Part shown: positions 7,720 to 15,696 of the stretch, piece by piece
How positions within the stretch are numbered: the stretch's first letter is position 1
How the letters are laid out: each line of letters begins with the position of its first letter
From: Lachnospiraceae bacterium
Lineage (GTDB): Bacteria > Bacillota > Clostridia > Lachnospirales > Lachnospiraceae
DNA length: 21,124 nt
Reading direction: 5' to 3'
Assembly: GCA_900763175.1 (NCBI GenBank)
Contig: CAAFJI010000088.1
Location: 1-21,124 of the forward strand
Notes under the pieces: model-generated
The model's database searches: none
What the model was told of the DNA's origin: nothing
Seen by the model: the letters and a program-made list of their open reading frames with translations, nothing else
Position numbers and translations under genes: made by a program

Positions 7720-8787
7720 ATGAAAATGAAAGCAGAAGTTGTAGCCATGACGGCAGAGGCAATTGATGAAAAAACCATTGCCAGAGGCGGAGAAATATTG
7801 AAAAAGGGCGGTTTAGTAGCCTTTCCAACAGAGACGGTATACGGTCTTGGAGGAAACGCCCTGGATCCAAAAGCATCCTGTAAAATATATGCGGCAAAGG
7901 GAAGACCATCAGATAATCCTCTTATTGTGCATATTGCAAACATTAAGGATCTGGCACCCATTGTCAAAAATATTCCGGAGAAAGCGATGATTCTGGCGAA
8001 GAAGTTCTGGCCGGGTCCGCTTACCATGATCTTTGAGAAGTCCGACCTGGTTCCATTGGAGACAACAGGAGGTTTGAGCAGTGTTGCCGTACGTTTTCCA
8101 AGTGATCCCATTGCAGCAGCTTTGATCCTGGCAGCCGGCGGCTATGTGGCCGCACCAAGTGCCAACACCTCAGGCAGGCCAAGTCCTACCACTGCACAGC
8201 ACGTAGAGGAGGATCTGGGAGATGCCATAGACATGATCATTGATGGCGGTCCGGTAGGAATCGGCCTGGAATCTACCATTGTAGATTTCACAGAAGAGGT
8301 TCCGGTAGTTCTGAGACCAGGTTACATTTCCCTGGAGATGCTAAGGGAAACCTTAGGAGACGTGAGAATGGATAAAGGGCTGATCAGTCCTGACAGCAAT
8401 ATCCATCCTAAGGCACCGGGGATGAAATACCGGCATTATGCGCCCAGGGCAGATCTGTCCATTGTGGAGGGAAGGACTGACGAAGTAGTACAGGCGATTA
8501 ATCAATTTGTGAAAGAGGATCAGGAGAAGGGAATCCTTTCCGGAATCATTGCCACAGAAGAGACTCTTTCCAGATATCCTTCTGGAATCGTGAAGTGCAT
8601 TGGAAGCAGGGAAGCAGAGGAGACCATTGCACATAATCTTTATGAGGTGCTTCGTGAATTTGATCAGTGCCAGGTGAGCAGGATCTATTCAGAGGCATTT
8701 TACACCCCGAAAATGGGACAGGCCATTATGAACCGTCTTTTAAAAGCAGCAGGACATAAAATAATTAATGTAGGGAGAGAAGAATAA
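7720..8787 (+). CDS. ywlC: L-threonylcarbamoyladenylate synthase (Sua5/YwlC/TsaC family)
   Basis: Makes threonylcarbamoyl-AMP from threonine, bicarbonate and ATP, the first step of t6A modification at position 37 of ANN-decoding tRNAs in the cytoplasm. The YrdC/TsaC domain covers residues 15-205 and shows FPTETVYGLG (35-44), the KGRPSDNPL nucleotide site (60-68), FWPGPLT (96-102) and PSANTSGRPSPT (146-157). A linker with PGMKYRHYAPRA (233-244) leads into a C-terminal Sua5 domain, so this is the long, two-domain form (about 355 residues, as in Bacillus YwlC). ATG 7720 (or 7726) gives the usual distance of about 33 residues before FPTETVYG; the frame also allows TTG 7684, which looks too early. 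The stop TAA shares its last base with the rpiB start codon, so translation is coupled. Confidence 0.92.
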   Translation: MKMKAEVVAMTAEAIDEKTIARGGEILKKGGLVAFPTETVYGLGGNALDPKASCKIYAAKGRPSDNPLIVHIANIKDLAPIVKNIPEKAMILAKKFWPGPLTMIFEKSDLVPLETTGGLSSVAVRFPSDPIAAALILAAGGYVAAPSANTSGRPSPTTAQHVEEDLGDAIDMIIDGGPVGIGLESTIVDFTEEVPVVLRPGYISLEMLRETLGDVRMDKGLISPDSNIHPKAPGMKYRHYAPRADLSIVEGRTDEVVQAINQFVKEDQEKGILSGIIATEETLSRYPSGIVKCIGSREAEETIAHNLYEVLREFDQCQVSRIYSEAFYTPKMGQAIMNRLLKAAGHKIINVGREE

Positions 8788-9221
8788 TGAAAATAGCTTT
8801 AGGTTGTGATCACGGCGGATTTGAACTGAAACAGGAGATTATCAAATATCTGGAAGAAAAAAAGATCGAGTATAAGGACTATGGATGCAATAGCACAGAG
8901 TCTACAGATTACCCCATTTATGCCAAAAGAGTTGCACATGGCATCCTGGACGGAGAGTGCGACCTGGGAATTCTTGTCTGCGGAACCGGAATCGGTATTT
9001 CCATCACTGCAAATAAGATCAAGGGTATCCGTGCAGCTGTTTGCACAGACTGCTTTACCGCAGAGGCTACCAGACTCCACAACGATGCCAATATCCTGGC
9101 ACTTGGCGGCCGTGTGGTAGGTCCTGGACTTGCCCTTAAGATTGTTGAAACATTCCTGAATACACCATTTTCCGGAGACGAGCGTCACATTCGCAGAATC
9201 GCTCAGATTGAGACAGAATAG
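8787..9221 (+). CDS. rpiB: Ribose-5-phosphate isomerase B
   Basis: Interconverts ribose-5-phosphate and ribulose-5-phosphate in the pentose phosphate pathway. The 144-residue product is full length for the RpiB/LacAB family. Visible hallmarks are the N-terminal GCDHGGFELK (6-15), the active-site Cys65 in LVCGTGIGISI, and His98 with the adjacent Asn in RLHNDANILALGGR. Residues IKGIRAAVCTDCF follow the catalytic loop as in true RpiB. LacA/LacB are close relatives, but no tagatose or lactose genes are nearby, and the position between a YwlC-type gene and a dCMP deaminase is common for rpiB in Firmicutes. It starts in the TAATG overlap with the preceding gene, and its stop lies 13 bases before the next start. 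Confidence 0.93.
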   Translation: MKIALGCDHGGFELKQEIIKYLEEKKIEYKDYGCNSTESTDYPIYAKRVAHGILDGECDLGILVCGTGIGISITANKIKGIRAAVCTDCFTAEATRLHNDANILALGGRVVGPGLALKIVETFLNTPFSGDERHIRRIAQIETE

Positions 9222-9234
9222 GAGGAAATCTTCT

Positions 9235-9771
9235 ATGGAAAATACCAAGCACAGGCAAATGGAGTCAAGAGCGGCGGCAGGAGCCATGAATCATAAAAGG
9301 GAGGGCTATCTTACCTGGGATGAATATTTCATGGGAGTTGCCATGCTTTCCGGAATGCGCTCCAAGGATCCGAATTCCCAGGTTGGAGCCTGCATTGTAA
9401 GTGAGGACAATAAAATCCTTTCTATGGGCTATAATGGCTTCCCAAAGGGCTGTTCAGATGATGAGTTCCCCTGGGCAAGGGAAGGGGAACCTCTTGAAAC
9501 CAAATATCTGTATGTTACGCACAGTGAGCTGAATGCAATTTTAAATTACCGCGGGGGAAGCCTGGAGGGTGCCAAAATGTATGTAACCCTTTTCCCTTGT
9601 AACGAGTGTGCCAAAGCCATCATTCAGGCTGGCATTAAAACACTGGTTTACGATTGCGATAAATATGCGGCCACACCGTCTGTCCTGGCTTCCAAGAGAA
9701 TGCTGGATTCTGCTGGTGTACGATATTATCAGTATAAGAGAACCGAACGTAACATTTTGCTGGAAGTTTAG
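9235..9771 (+). CDS. comEB: dCMP/cytidine deaminase family protein (ComEB type)
   Basis: A zinc-dependent deaminase of 178 residues, most likely converting dCMP to dUMP for thymidylate synthesis. Zinc ligands are His96 with catalytic Glu98 (THSELNAI) and Cys122/Cys125 (PCNECAK). NSQVGACIV (47-55) and YNGFPKGCSDDEFPW (66-80) are typical of the dCMP deaminase/ComEB family. GGAGG at 9221-9225 stands 9 bases before ATG 9235, which fixes the start; an upstream in-frame ATG at 9208 lies inside rpiB and lacks a ribosome site. In Bacillus the homologue lies in the comE operon, but no competence genes are seen here, so the housekeeping nucleotide role is preferred. The next gene begins 13 bases after the stop. 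Confidence 0.88.
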   Translation: MENTKHRQMESRAAAGAMNHKREGYLTWDEYFMGVAMLSGMRSKDPNSQVGACIVSEDNKILSMGYNGFPKGCSDDEFPWAREGEPLETKYLYVTHSELNAILNYRGGSLEGAKMYVTLFPCNECAKAIIQAGIKTLVYDCDKYAATPSVLASKRMLDSAGVRYYQYKRTERNILLEV

Positions 9772-9784
9772 GCAGAGGTGAATT

Positions 9785-11890
9785 GTGGAAAATACAAATA
9801 AAAATACAGAATTAAAAAGGTCTGCCAGAATAAAGAGAATAGCAGGACTATTTTTTAGTGTTGCCATTTTGCTGTTAGTGGATATCCTGATTATCTATGC
9901 TATGGCGGACAGTGAGAAAAATCCTTTCAATGGGAACTGGAAGAAGCTGCTGTTGATAGCTGTTGGGAATTTTTGCTATCTCCTTCTTTTGCTCCTTGGA
10001 GAACGGATTTGCAAAAAGGTTGAAGATACGCTTTGGTTCAAAATAGCGGATGTTCTTTTGCTGCTTGTTACACCTGTGGCAGTGCTGATCTTTGTACAGA
10101 TGATCGCATGGCAGTCCGGGTACAAAAACAAGGCGGTAAGCTCCATAAAGGGGCTGATCGGAAGTGCGGTCTCAATGACAGACGCAGATATTTTCTGGAA
10201 TCTGCTGATTTATTTCCTGGTTTTTGCATTGCTGATCCTTCTTTTGCGTAAGGTGGGCAGGGCCTCCGTTGTTTTCGGCTATCTTATGATGATTCTTGCT
10301 CTGGTAAATTATTTCGTAATGGAATTCCGGGGAGAGCCATTTTTTATCCTGGATATTGCCGGTGTAGGAACGGCAGCAGAGGTTGCTGGAGAGTATACCT
10401 TTAAGCTGCCTCTTCTGGCCGGATTTACGCTGATCTGTGCACTGGTATTTGTTCAGTTTGCAGCCAGATTTCAGAAGCTGGAGCTTGGGAAGAAGAGCAG
10501 GAAAAATACCATATGCAGAATGGGAGTTTTGGCGGGAGTTGTCATTGCACTGGCTCTGTCTTTCAAACCTGTGCTGCAGAAGACGGAAAATGTTTATTTA
10601 TGGAATGTAAATAAAGACTACAGAAACCGTGGATATGTGTACACTCTGGTTCGGGAAATCAGATATATTTTTGTGGAACAGCCAGAGGGTTATTCTGCAG
10701 ACCGAGTGATAGAACTGGCAGAGGGTCTTGAGAAGGAAACAGAAGAAAAGAATGGATCTGCTGCTTCCTCAGAGGTTGTCCAGCCGAAGAACATTATTAT
10801 GATCATGAATGAGAGCCTGGCTGATTTTGAGAGTGTGGGAGAGATTGCCACAAATGCCCAGATTCTTCCGTTTATTCACAGTCTTGATAAAAACGTGAAG
10901 CATGGAAATCTTCATATGCCAACCTTCGGAGGTGGTACGGCACGTTCTGAGTATGAAGCACTTACCGGAAACAGCATGACTTTTCTTCCGGCAGGCTGTG
11001 TTCCATACCAGCTTTATGTGCGGGAACCGGAATACGGAATGGCAGACATCTTGAAATCTCAGGGATATTACACCATTGCCATGCATCCAAACAAGGCACG
11101 GAACTGGAACCGTGATAATGTATATCCTGATATGGGATTTGATGAATTTATCAGTCTTCAGAATTGGGGAGATGAGTATCGGGATAAGATACGTAATAAC
11201 ATCAGCGATCAGGCTACTTACGATAAGATCATCAGTCTTTATGAAAATAAGGGAACACATGACAAATTGTTTACCTTCTGTGTGACTATGCAAAATCATG
11301 GCGGTTATACAGAGAGTACCTTAAATGGCTTTGAGCCTGGTGTGAAGCTGAACTACGATCAGGATTATCCGCTGGCAGAGACTTACCTGTCCCTGGCACA
11401 GGAGTCGGATAAAGCATTTCAGAATCTTCTGGAATACTTTGAGAAAGTGGACGAGCCAACTATGATCGTGATGTTTGGAGATCACTGGCCGAAGATTGAG
11501 GAAAATTTTATGGCAGAGGTTCTGGGAAAGAATAGACAAAATCTGAGCCTGGAGGAGAGCCAGATAACCTATACCACACCTTATGTGATCTGGACCAATT
11601 ATCCTTCTGAGACAGTGGAGGAAGATTTCAGTGCCAATTATCTGGGAAGCTATGTACTCCAGCTTGCCGGAGCCCAGATGACAGGGTATAACCAGTTTCT
11701 TTTGGATACGAAGGAGCAGCTGCCCATCATAGGTGTTGGCGCAGTGCGGGATAAGGATGGAAACTGGTATGCCACAGAGGAACTTCCAAAGGAATATCAG
11801 GAACTCCTTACCAATTACAATATTCTGGAATATAACAATCAGTTTGAGAAGAAGAACGTAGCAGAGAGCTTGTTTACACTTGGAAACTGA
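9785..11890 (+). CDS. LTA synthase family sulfatase-fold membrane protein
   Basis: A 701-residue enzyme of the lipoteichoic acid synthase/alkaline phosphatase superfamily, predicted to transfer glycerol-phosphate from phosphatidylglycerol or to modify a surface polymer on the outer face of the membrane. Hydrophobic helices lie at about 18-40, 54-72, 86-108, 137-155, 161-178, 206-228 and 247-262, followed by a linker and the sulfatase domain (335-640). Metal and catalytic residues are visible: Glu343 in MIMNESLADFES, the nucleophile Thr385 in GGGTARSEYE, His505 in MQNHGGY, and Asp566-His567 in MFGDHWP. The start is GTG 9785 with GAGGTG a few bases upstream. A terminator follows directly, closing the four-gene run. 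The exact polymer made cannot be told, because Clostridia carry several paralogues. Confidence 0.85.
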   Translation: MENTNKNTELKRSARIKRIAGLFFSVAILLLVDILIIYAMADSEKNPFNGNWKKLLLIAVGNFCYLLLLLLGERICKKVEDTLWFKIADVLLLLVTPVAVLIFVQMIAWQSGYKNKAVSSIKGLIGSAVSMTDADIFWNLLIYFLVFALLILLLRKVGRASVVFGYLMMILALVNYFVMEFRGEPFFILDIAGVGTAAEVAGEYTFKLPLLAGFTLICALVFVQFAARFQKLELGKKSRKNTICRMGVLAGVVIALALSFKPVLQKTENVYLWNVNKDYRNRGYVYTLVREIRYIFVEQPEGYSADRVIELAEGLEKETEEKNGSAASSEVVQPKNIIMIMNESLADFESVGEIATNAQILPFIHSLDKNVKHGNLHMPTFGGGTARSEYEALTGNSMTFLPAGCVPYQLYVREPEYGMADILKSQGYYTIAMHPNKARNWNRDNVYPDMGFDEFISLQNWGDEYRDKIRNNISDQATYDKIISLYENKGTHDKLFTFCVTMQNHGGYTESTLNGFEPGVKLNYDQDYPLAETYLSLAQESDKAFQNLLEYFEKVDEPTMIVMFGDHWPKIEENFMAEVLGKNRQNLSLEESQITYTTPYVIWTNYPSETVEEDFSANYLGSYVLQLAGAQMTGYNQFLLDTKEQLPIIGVGAVRDKDGNWYATEELPKEYQELLTNYNILEYNNQFEKKNVAESLFTLGN

Positions 11891-11894
11891 GAAG

Positions 11895-11922
11895 AAAAAG
11901 TGCTGTAAAAGGCACTTTTTCT
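11895..11922 (+). terminator. Rho-independent terminator
   Basis: AAAAAGTGC (11895-11903) pairs perfectly with GCACTTTTT (11912-11920) around an 8-base loop, ending in a T-run. It lies five bases after the stop of the LTA-synthase-type gene and closes that operon. Confidence 0.9.
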
Positions 11923-11924
11923 AT

Positions 11925-12088
11925 TAGGGCCTGTTTGAAAAATCATTCCTGCAATCTGCACGCCCCACTTTGCGGTATATTTTGCCCGAATTCAGTTGCC
12001 GTAGCCCGCTACGGCGCCTTCATCCGAACAAAATTTCCCACAAACTGTGACGCACATCTTGCAGAAAGCATTTTCCAAACATACCCTA
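11925..12088. mobile_element. 164-bp fold-back MITE-like element, full copy
   Basis: The element reads as two 81-base arms that are imperfect reverse complements over their whole length without gaps (about 58 of 81 positions by hand), meeting at a CC centre (12006-12007). The outer ends are TAGGGCCTGTTTGAAAAAT and, reversed, TAGGGTATGTTTGGAAAAT. The centre is a perfect 8-bp stem, GCCGTAGC/GCTACGGC (11998-12015). Each end is bounded by TA, compatible with TA target duplication as in IS630/Tc1-mariner elements. It encodes nothing. It sits between a terminator and the proS promoter. A deleted second copy is at 15574-15648. Confidence 0.8.
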
Positions 12089-12139
12089 GGGCCTGTCAGA
12101 AGAAGATGCGGAAACCCAAAAAGAAATTTAATTCTCCAC

Positions 12140-12168
12140 TTGACACTTGAGAATATTTCGCATAGAAT
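12140..12168 (+). promoter_or_regulatory. Sigma-A promoter of proS
   Basis: A perfect TTGACA (12140-12145) and TAGAAT (12163-12168) are 17 bases apart. Transcription would start near 12175, just before the T-box leader. Confidence 0.8.
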
Positions 12169-12189
12169 AAACAGGAATATATAACAGAA

Positions 12190-12500
12190 ACGGCGATGAA
12201 GAGAATAGTACATGAGGAGCAATCTCAGAGAGAGATCCGGTTTTCAGGAGAGAATGCAGGTAGGCATCCTATATCAGGTGAAGAGTCCAGCAGACACGAT
12301 TCCGGGAAACAATGGTGTGAGGATTTTGTGCGTGAATCATGGAACCGGCCTCGGAGCTCCATATAATTGAAGTATGGCGTTTTTCCACGTTACAGGAAGC
12401 TTAAGAGAGCATTGGAGGATTAGAAACCAGTGCTAATTAGGGTGGTACCGCCGAAGCCTTTCGGTCCCTTTGGGTGAGGGATGGAGGGCTCTTTTTTATG
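12190..12500 (+). ncRNA. T-box leader controlling proS
   Basis: The T-box sequence AGGGTGGTACCGC is at 12439-12451. Upstream are the AGTA of the specifier-loop S-turn (12209-12215 region), AGAGAGA, and GGTGTGAG of the distal stem I loop (12314-12321). GAACCGG at 12342-12348 fits a specifier loop with CCG (12345-12347), a proline codon that agrees with the downstream prolyl-tRNA synthetase. Uncharged tRNA-Pro would stabilise the antiterminator and allow transcription of proS. The CCG assignment is by eye: it also could pair with CCGGTT at 12238-12243, so a covariance search should confirm the fold. Confidence 0.9.
12455..12497 (+). terminator. T-box terminator stem
   Basis: AGCC (12455-12458) and TCCCT (12464-12468) pair with AGGGA and GGCT (12478-12490), followed by a T-run at 12492-12497. 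It is mutually exclusive with the antiterminator that uses the T-box sequence. Confidence 0.85.
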
Positions 12501-12506
12501 TCTGGA

Positions 12507-12532
12507 GGAGAATCCAGCAAACAGGATTCTTT
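12507..12532 (+). repeat. Hairpin repeat copy 1
   Basis: A 26-base block (GAATCC/GGATTC stem, 12510-12515 with 12524-12529) matches 17184-17209 at 24 of 26 positions. Here it lies between the T-box terminator and the proS ribosome site, with only TTT after the stem. Confidence 0.6.
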
Positions 12533-12606
12533 ATGAAGTGACAGGAACCCTTTCCCCCCCGTTCTGAAGCTTTTTGCTTTAAATGAATTAGAAAAGGAGA
12601 ATAATC

Positions 12607-14046
12607 ATGGCAAAAGAAAAGAAAATGGTAGAAGCCATTACTTCCATGGATGTGGATTTTGCACAGTGGTATACGGATGTTGTTAAGAAAGCTGAACTTT
12701 GCGGCTACACCAGTGTAAAAGGATGTATGGCAATCAAACCGGCAGGATATGCAATCTGGGAAAATATCCAGAAAGAGCTTGACCGCAGATTCAAGGAAAC
12801 AGGCGTAGAGAATGTTTATATGCCAATGTTCATTCCGGAATCTCTTTTGGACAAAGAGAAAGATCATGTAGAAGGCTTTGCACCAGAGGTTGCATGGGTA
12901 ACATATGGCGGACTGGATCAGCTTCAGGAGCGTCTTTGCGTTCGTCCTACCTCCGAAACTCTGTTCTGCGATTTTTATCAGAAAGAGATCCAGTCTCACA
13001 GAGACCTTCCAAAGGTGTATAACCAGTGGTGCTCTGTAGTACGCTGGGAGAAAACAACTCGTCCGTTCCTTCGTTCACGTGAGTTTTTATGGCAGGAGGG
13101 CCACACTGCTCATGCAACTGCCGAGGAAGCAAAAGAGCGTACCATTCAGATGCTGAATCTGTATGCAGACTTCTGTGAGGAGGTGCTTGCAATCCCGGTT
13201 ATCAAAGGACAGAAAACAGATAAAGAGAAATTCGCAGGTGCTGAGGCAACCTATACCATCGAGTCCCTGATGCATGATGGAAAAGCTCTTCAGTCCGGAA
13301 CCAGCCATAACTTCGGGGATGGGTTTGCAAGAGCATTTGGAATCCAGTACACAGACAAGAACAATCAGCTTCAGTATGTACACCAGACGTCCTGGGGAAT
13401 GACAACCCGTATGATCGGTGCACTTATCATGGTTCACGGTGATAACAGCGGTCTTGTGCTTCCGCCAAGGATCGCACCTGTACAGGCAGTGATCATCCCA
13501 ATCCAGCAGAGAAAAGAAGGCGTTCTGGAGAAGGCTGACGAGCTGAACAAGATCCTGAAGGATGCTGGTATCCGTGTAAAAACAGATGATACAGACAAGA
13601 GTCCGGGATTCAAATTTGCAGAGCAGGAAATGCGTGGTATTCCGGTAAGAATCGAGTGCGGACCAAAGGACATCGAAAATGGACAGGCTGTTATCTGCAG
13701 AAGAGATACCAGAGAAAAATATGTTGTGAAATTTGAAGAGCTGCCTGTAAAGGTTCAGGAGATTCTGGATACTATGCAGAAGGAAATGCTGGAAAGAGCA
13801 AGAACTCACAGAGATGCACATACTTATGTGGCAACAAACTACGAGGAATTCAAGGAAACCATCAATACAAAGCCTGGATTTGTAAAGGCTATGTGGTGTG
13901 GAAACCGTGAGTGCGAGGATAAGATCAAAGAAGACGTACAGGCTACTTCCAGATGTATGCCTTTCGAGCAGGAACATTTGAGTGACGTATGCGTATGCTG
14001 CGGAAAACCTGCCAAGAAGATGGTATATTGGGGAAGAGCATACTAA
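12607..14046 (+). CDS. proS: Prolyl-tRNA synthetase, short (archaeal/eukaryote-like) form
   Basis: Charges tRNA-Pro with proline in the cytoplasm. The 479-residue class II synthetase lacks the large editing insertion of the usual bacterial form (about 570 residues), so it belongs to the short type 3 group found in many Clostridia. Class II motifs are seen: RPTSET (113-118), motif 2 as RWEKTTRPFLRSREFLWQEG (146-165), and motif 3 as GMTTRMIGALIMVHGD (264-279). The anticodon-binding domain covers about 290-390. The C-terminal domain has a probable zinc site (Cys431, Cys436, Cys462, Cys464/465) and ends in a Tyr, as typical of this group. AAGGAG stands 7 bases before ATG 12607. The T-box upstream shows that proline starvation induces it. 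Confidence 0.95.
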   Translation: MAKEKKMVEAITSMDVDFAQWYTDVVKKAELCGYTSVKGCMAIKPAGYAIWENIQKELDRRFKETGVENVYMPMFIPESLLDKEKDHVEGFAPEVAWVTYGGLDQLQERLCVRPTSETLFCDFYQKEIQSHRDLPKVYNQWCSVVRWEKTTRPFLRSREFLWQEGHTAHATAEEAKERTIQMLNLYADFCEEVLAIPVIKGQKTDKEKFAGAEATYTIESLMHDGKALQSGTSHNFGDGFARAFGIQYTDKNNQLQYVHQTSWGMTTRMIGALIMVHGDNSGLVLPPRIAPVQAVIIPIQQRKEGVLEKADELNKILKDAGIRVKTDDTDKSPGFKFAEQEMRGIPVRIECGPKDIENGQAVICRRDTREKYVVKFEELPVKVQEILDTMQKEMLERARTHRDAHTYVATNYEEFKETINTKPGFVKAMWCGNRECEDKIKEDVQATSRCMPFEQEHLSDVCVCCGKPAKKMVYWGRAY

Positions 14047-14088
14047 AATAAAGACATATCGTCTGTGGATGATATCACAATACAGGAA

Positions 14089-14130
14089 AAATCCAAAGGC
14101 TATCTGCTATGAGAAAGCCTTTGGATTTAT
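14089..14130 (+). terminator. Long stem-loop after proS
   Basis: AAATCCAAAGGCT (14089-14101) is an exact reverse complement of AGCCTTTGGATTT (14116-14128), 13 bp with a 14-base loop. The T-run is short (part of the stem), so it may be a weak terminator or a 3'-end stabiliser. Confidence 0.6.
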
Positions 14131-14142
14131 GAAAACTACCAG

Positions 14143-14162
14143 ATGGCTGCTTCGGCAGCCAT
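14143..14162 (+). repeat. Hairpin with TTCG tetraloop before cca
   Basis: ATGGCTGC (14143-14150) and GCAGCCAT (14155-14162) form a perfect 8-bp stem closed by a TTCG tetraloop. It ends 13 bases before the AGGTGA ribosome site of the next gene and lacks a T-run, so it is more likely a 5'-end stabilising hairpin than a terminator. Confidence 0.55.
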
Positions 14163-14186
14163 TAAATATTACAGCAGGTGATCGCT

Positions 14187-15521
14187 ATGAAATTTGAAAT
14201 TCCGCCAAATGTGGAAATGATTATTAATACACTGGAAAAAGCTGGCTTTGAGGCGTATGCAGTAGGTGGCTGCGTGCGGGATACCCTTCTTGGAAGAATG
14301 CCTAATGACTGGGATATCACCACATCTGCTACACCTTGGCAGGTAAAGGATCTCTTTCGCAGAACGGTTGATACAGGCCTTGCTCACGGAACCGTAACTG
14401 TGCTGGTGGACAAAGAAGGCTTTGAAGTGACTACCTACCGGCTTGACGGAGAGTATGAGGATGGCCGCCATCCCAAAGAAGTAACCTTTACCGCAAGTCT
14501 GGAAGAGGATTTAAAAAGAAGAGATTTTACCATTAATGCAATGGCCTACAACCCCAAAAAGGGATTGGTGGATCTGTTTGACGGAAAAAGGGATCTGGAA
14601 AACAAGGTGATCCGCTGTGTGGGGAATCCACTGGAGCGGTTTACTGAGGATGCCCTTAGGATCATGCGTGCAGTTCGTTTTTCTGCCCAGCTGGGCTTTG
14701 AACTGGAACCTGGAACCAGGAAGGCACTGTCTGTATTAGCTCCCAATCTAAAGCACGTAAGCGCAGAAAGAATTCAGGTAGAACTTGTGAAGCTTCTGAT
14801 TTCTCCTCATCCGGATTATCTTCGCATTGCATATGAGGCAGGAATCAGCAGGGAATTTTTACCGGAGTTTGATAAATGCATGGAAACAGAGCAGAACACT
14901 CCCCATCACTGTTACACAGTAGGAGAGCACATTCTCCACAGTCTTTTGTATGTTCGGGAGGATAAGGTCCTCCGCATTACCATGCTCCTTCATGATATTG
15001 GAAAGCCGGTTGTAAGAATTACAGACAAAAATGGCAGGGACCATTTTAAAACCCATGGATCTGTTGGGGAGAAAATGGCAAAGGAGATCCTGCGGCGCCT
15101 GAAATTTGACAACAATACCATTGGACAGGTGTGCCGCCTGATCAAGTGGCATGATCTAAGGCCTGCACCGGTTTCTGTTGAGGTACGAAAGGCTATGAAT
15201 CTGATCGGTGAGGATCTTTTTTCCATGTGGATGGAAGTGCAGAGAGCTGACAGTCTGGCTCAGAGCTTTTATCGCAGGGAAGAAAAGGAAGCCCGTCAGG
15301 AGGGAGTCCGAAAGCTCTGGGAAGAAATCGTAAAAGAAGGACAGTGCGTTTCTCTGAAAGGGCTTCAGGTAAACGGAGGAGATCTGATCGCAGCAGGAAT
15401 GAAGCCTGGGAAGGAGATTGGGCTTATGCTGGAATGGCTTTTGGAACAGGTGCTTGAGAAACCGGAATTAAATCAGAGGGATAAGCTTCTGGAACTTGCA
15501 GAGACAAAATTAGCAGAGTAG
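14187..15521 (+). CDS. cca: CCA tRNA nucleotidyltransferase (class II, with HD domain)
   Basis: Adds or repairs the 3' CCA end of tRNAs from CTP and ATP without a nucleic-acid template. The 444-residue product has the class II nucleotidyltransferase signature: VGGCVRDTLLG (26-36) and metal-binding Asp41/Asp43 in NDWDITTSA. It is followed by RRDFTINAMAY (111-121), EDALRIMRAVRFSAQLGFEL (154-173) and the neck/body domain. A C-terminal HD phosphohydrolase domain is seen as HHCYTVGEHIL (240-250) with His269-Asp270 (LLHDIGKP). Poly(A) polymerase I or an A-adding-only homologue cannot be fully excluded, but a single full-length enzyme of this form is normally CCA-adding. ATG 14187 has AGGTGA five bases before it and is preferred over GTG 14178. 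Confidence 0.92.
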   Translation: MKFEIPPNVEMIINTLEKAGFEAYAVGGCVRDTLLGRMPNDWDITTSATPWQVKDLFRRTVDTGLAHGTVTVLVDKEGFEVTTYRLDGEYEDGRHPKEVTFTASLEEDLKRRDFTINAMAYNPKKGLVDLFDGKRDLENKVIRCVGNPLERFTEDALRIMRAVRFSAQLGFELEPGTRKALSVLAPNLKHVSAERIQVELVKLLISPHPDYLRIAYEAGISREFLPEFDKCMETEQNTPHHCYTVGEHILHSLLYVREDKVLRITMLLHDIGKPVVRITDKNGRDHFKTHGSVGEKMAKEILRRLKFDNNTIGQVCRLIKWHDLRPAPVSVEVRKAMNLIGEDLFSMWMEVQRADSLAQSFYRREEKEARQEGVRKLWEEIVKEGQCVSLKGLQVNGGDLIAAGMKPGKEIGLMLEWLLEQVLEKPELNQRDKLLELAETKLAE

Positions 15522-15573
15522 GGATAACGCCCTCCGCACACTCATAAGATAGAAGGTATCGAAAGTTGCGTTC

Positions 15574-15648
15574 TAGAGCCTGTTTGAAAAATCATTCCTG
15601 CAATCTGCACGCCCCATTTTGCAGAAAGCATTTTCCAAACACGCTCTA
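15574..15648. mobile_element. 75-bp internally deleted copy of the fold-back element
   Basis: The left 48 bases match 11925-11973 (with TAGAG for TAGGG and one C/T change), and the right end matches 12063-12088. The two parts are joined at a TTGC present at both breakpoints of the full copy (11970-11973 and 12059-12062). Removing the 89 bases between them turns 164 into exactly 75. The ends are near-perfect inverted repeats (CTAGAGC-TGTTTG-AAAAT). It lies 48 bases before the proposed start of the CotS-like gene. Confidence 0.8.
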
Positions 15649-15696
15649 GTTACTGCAGCAGGCAGTTCGTATAGGAAAGTGACGGGGGGATTTTTA

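Noticed and set aside
13087..13977. Long minus-strand open frame (296 codons) inside proS
   Set aside because: Antisense to a clear class II synthetase whose motifs fix the frame; the translation is rich in Ser, Cys, Leu and Phe, as expected for a shadow frame.
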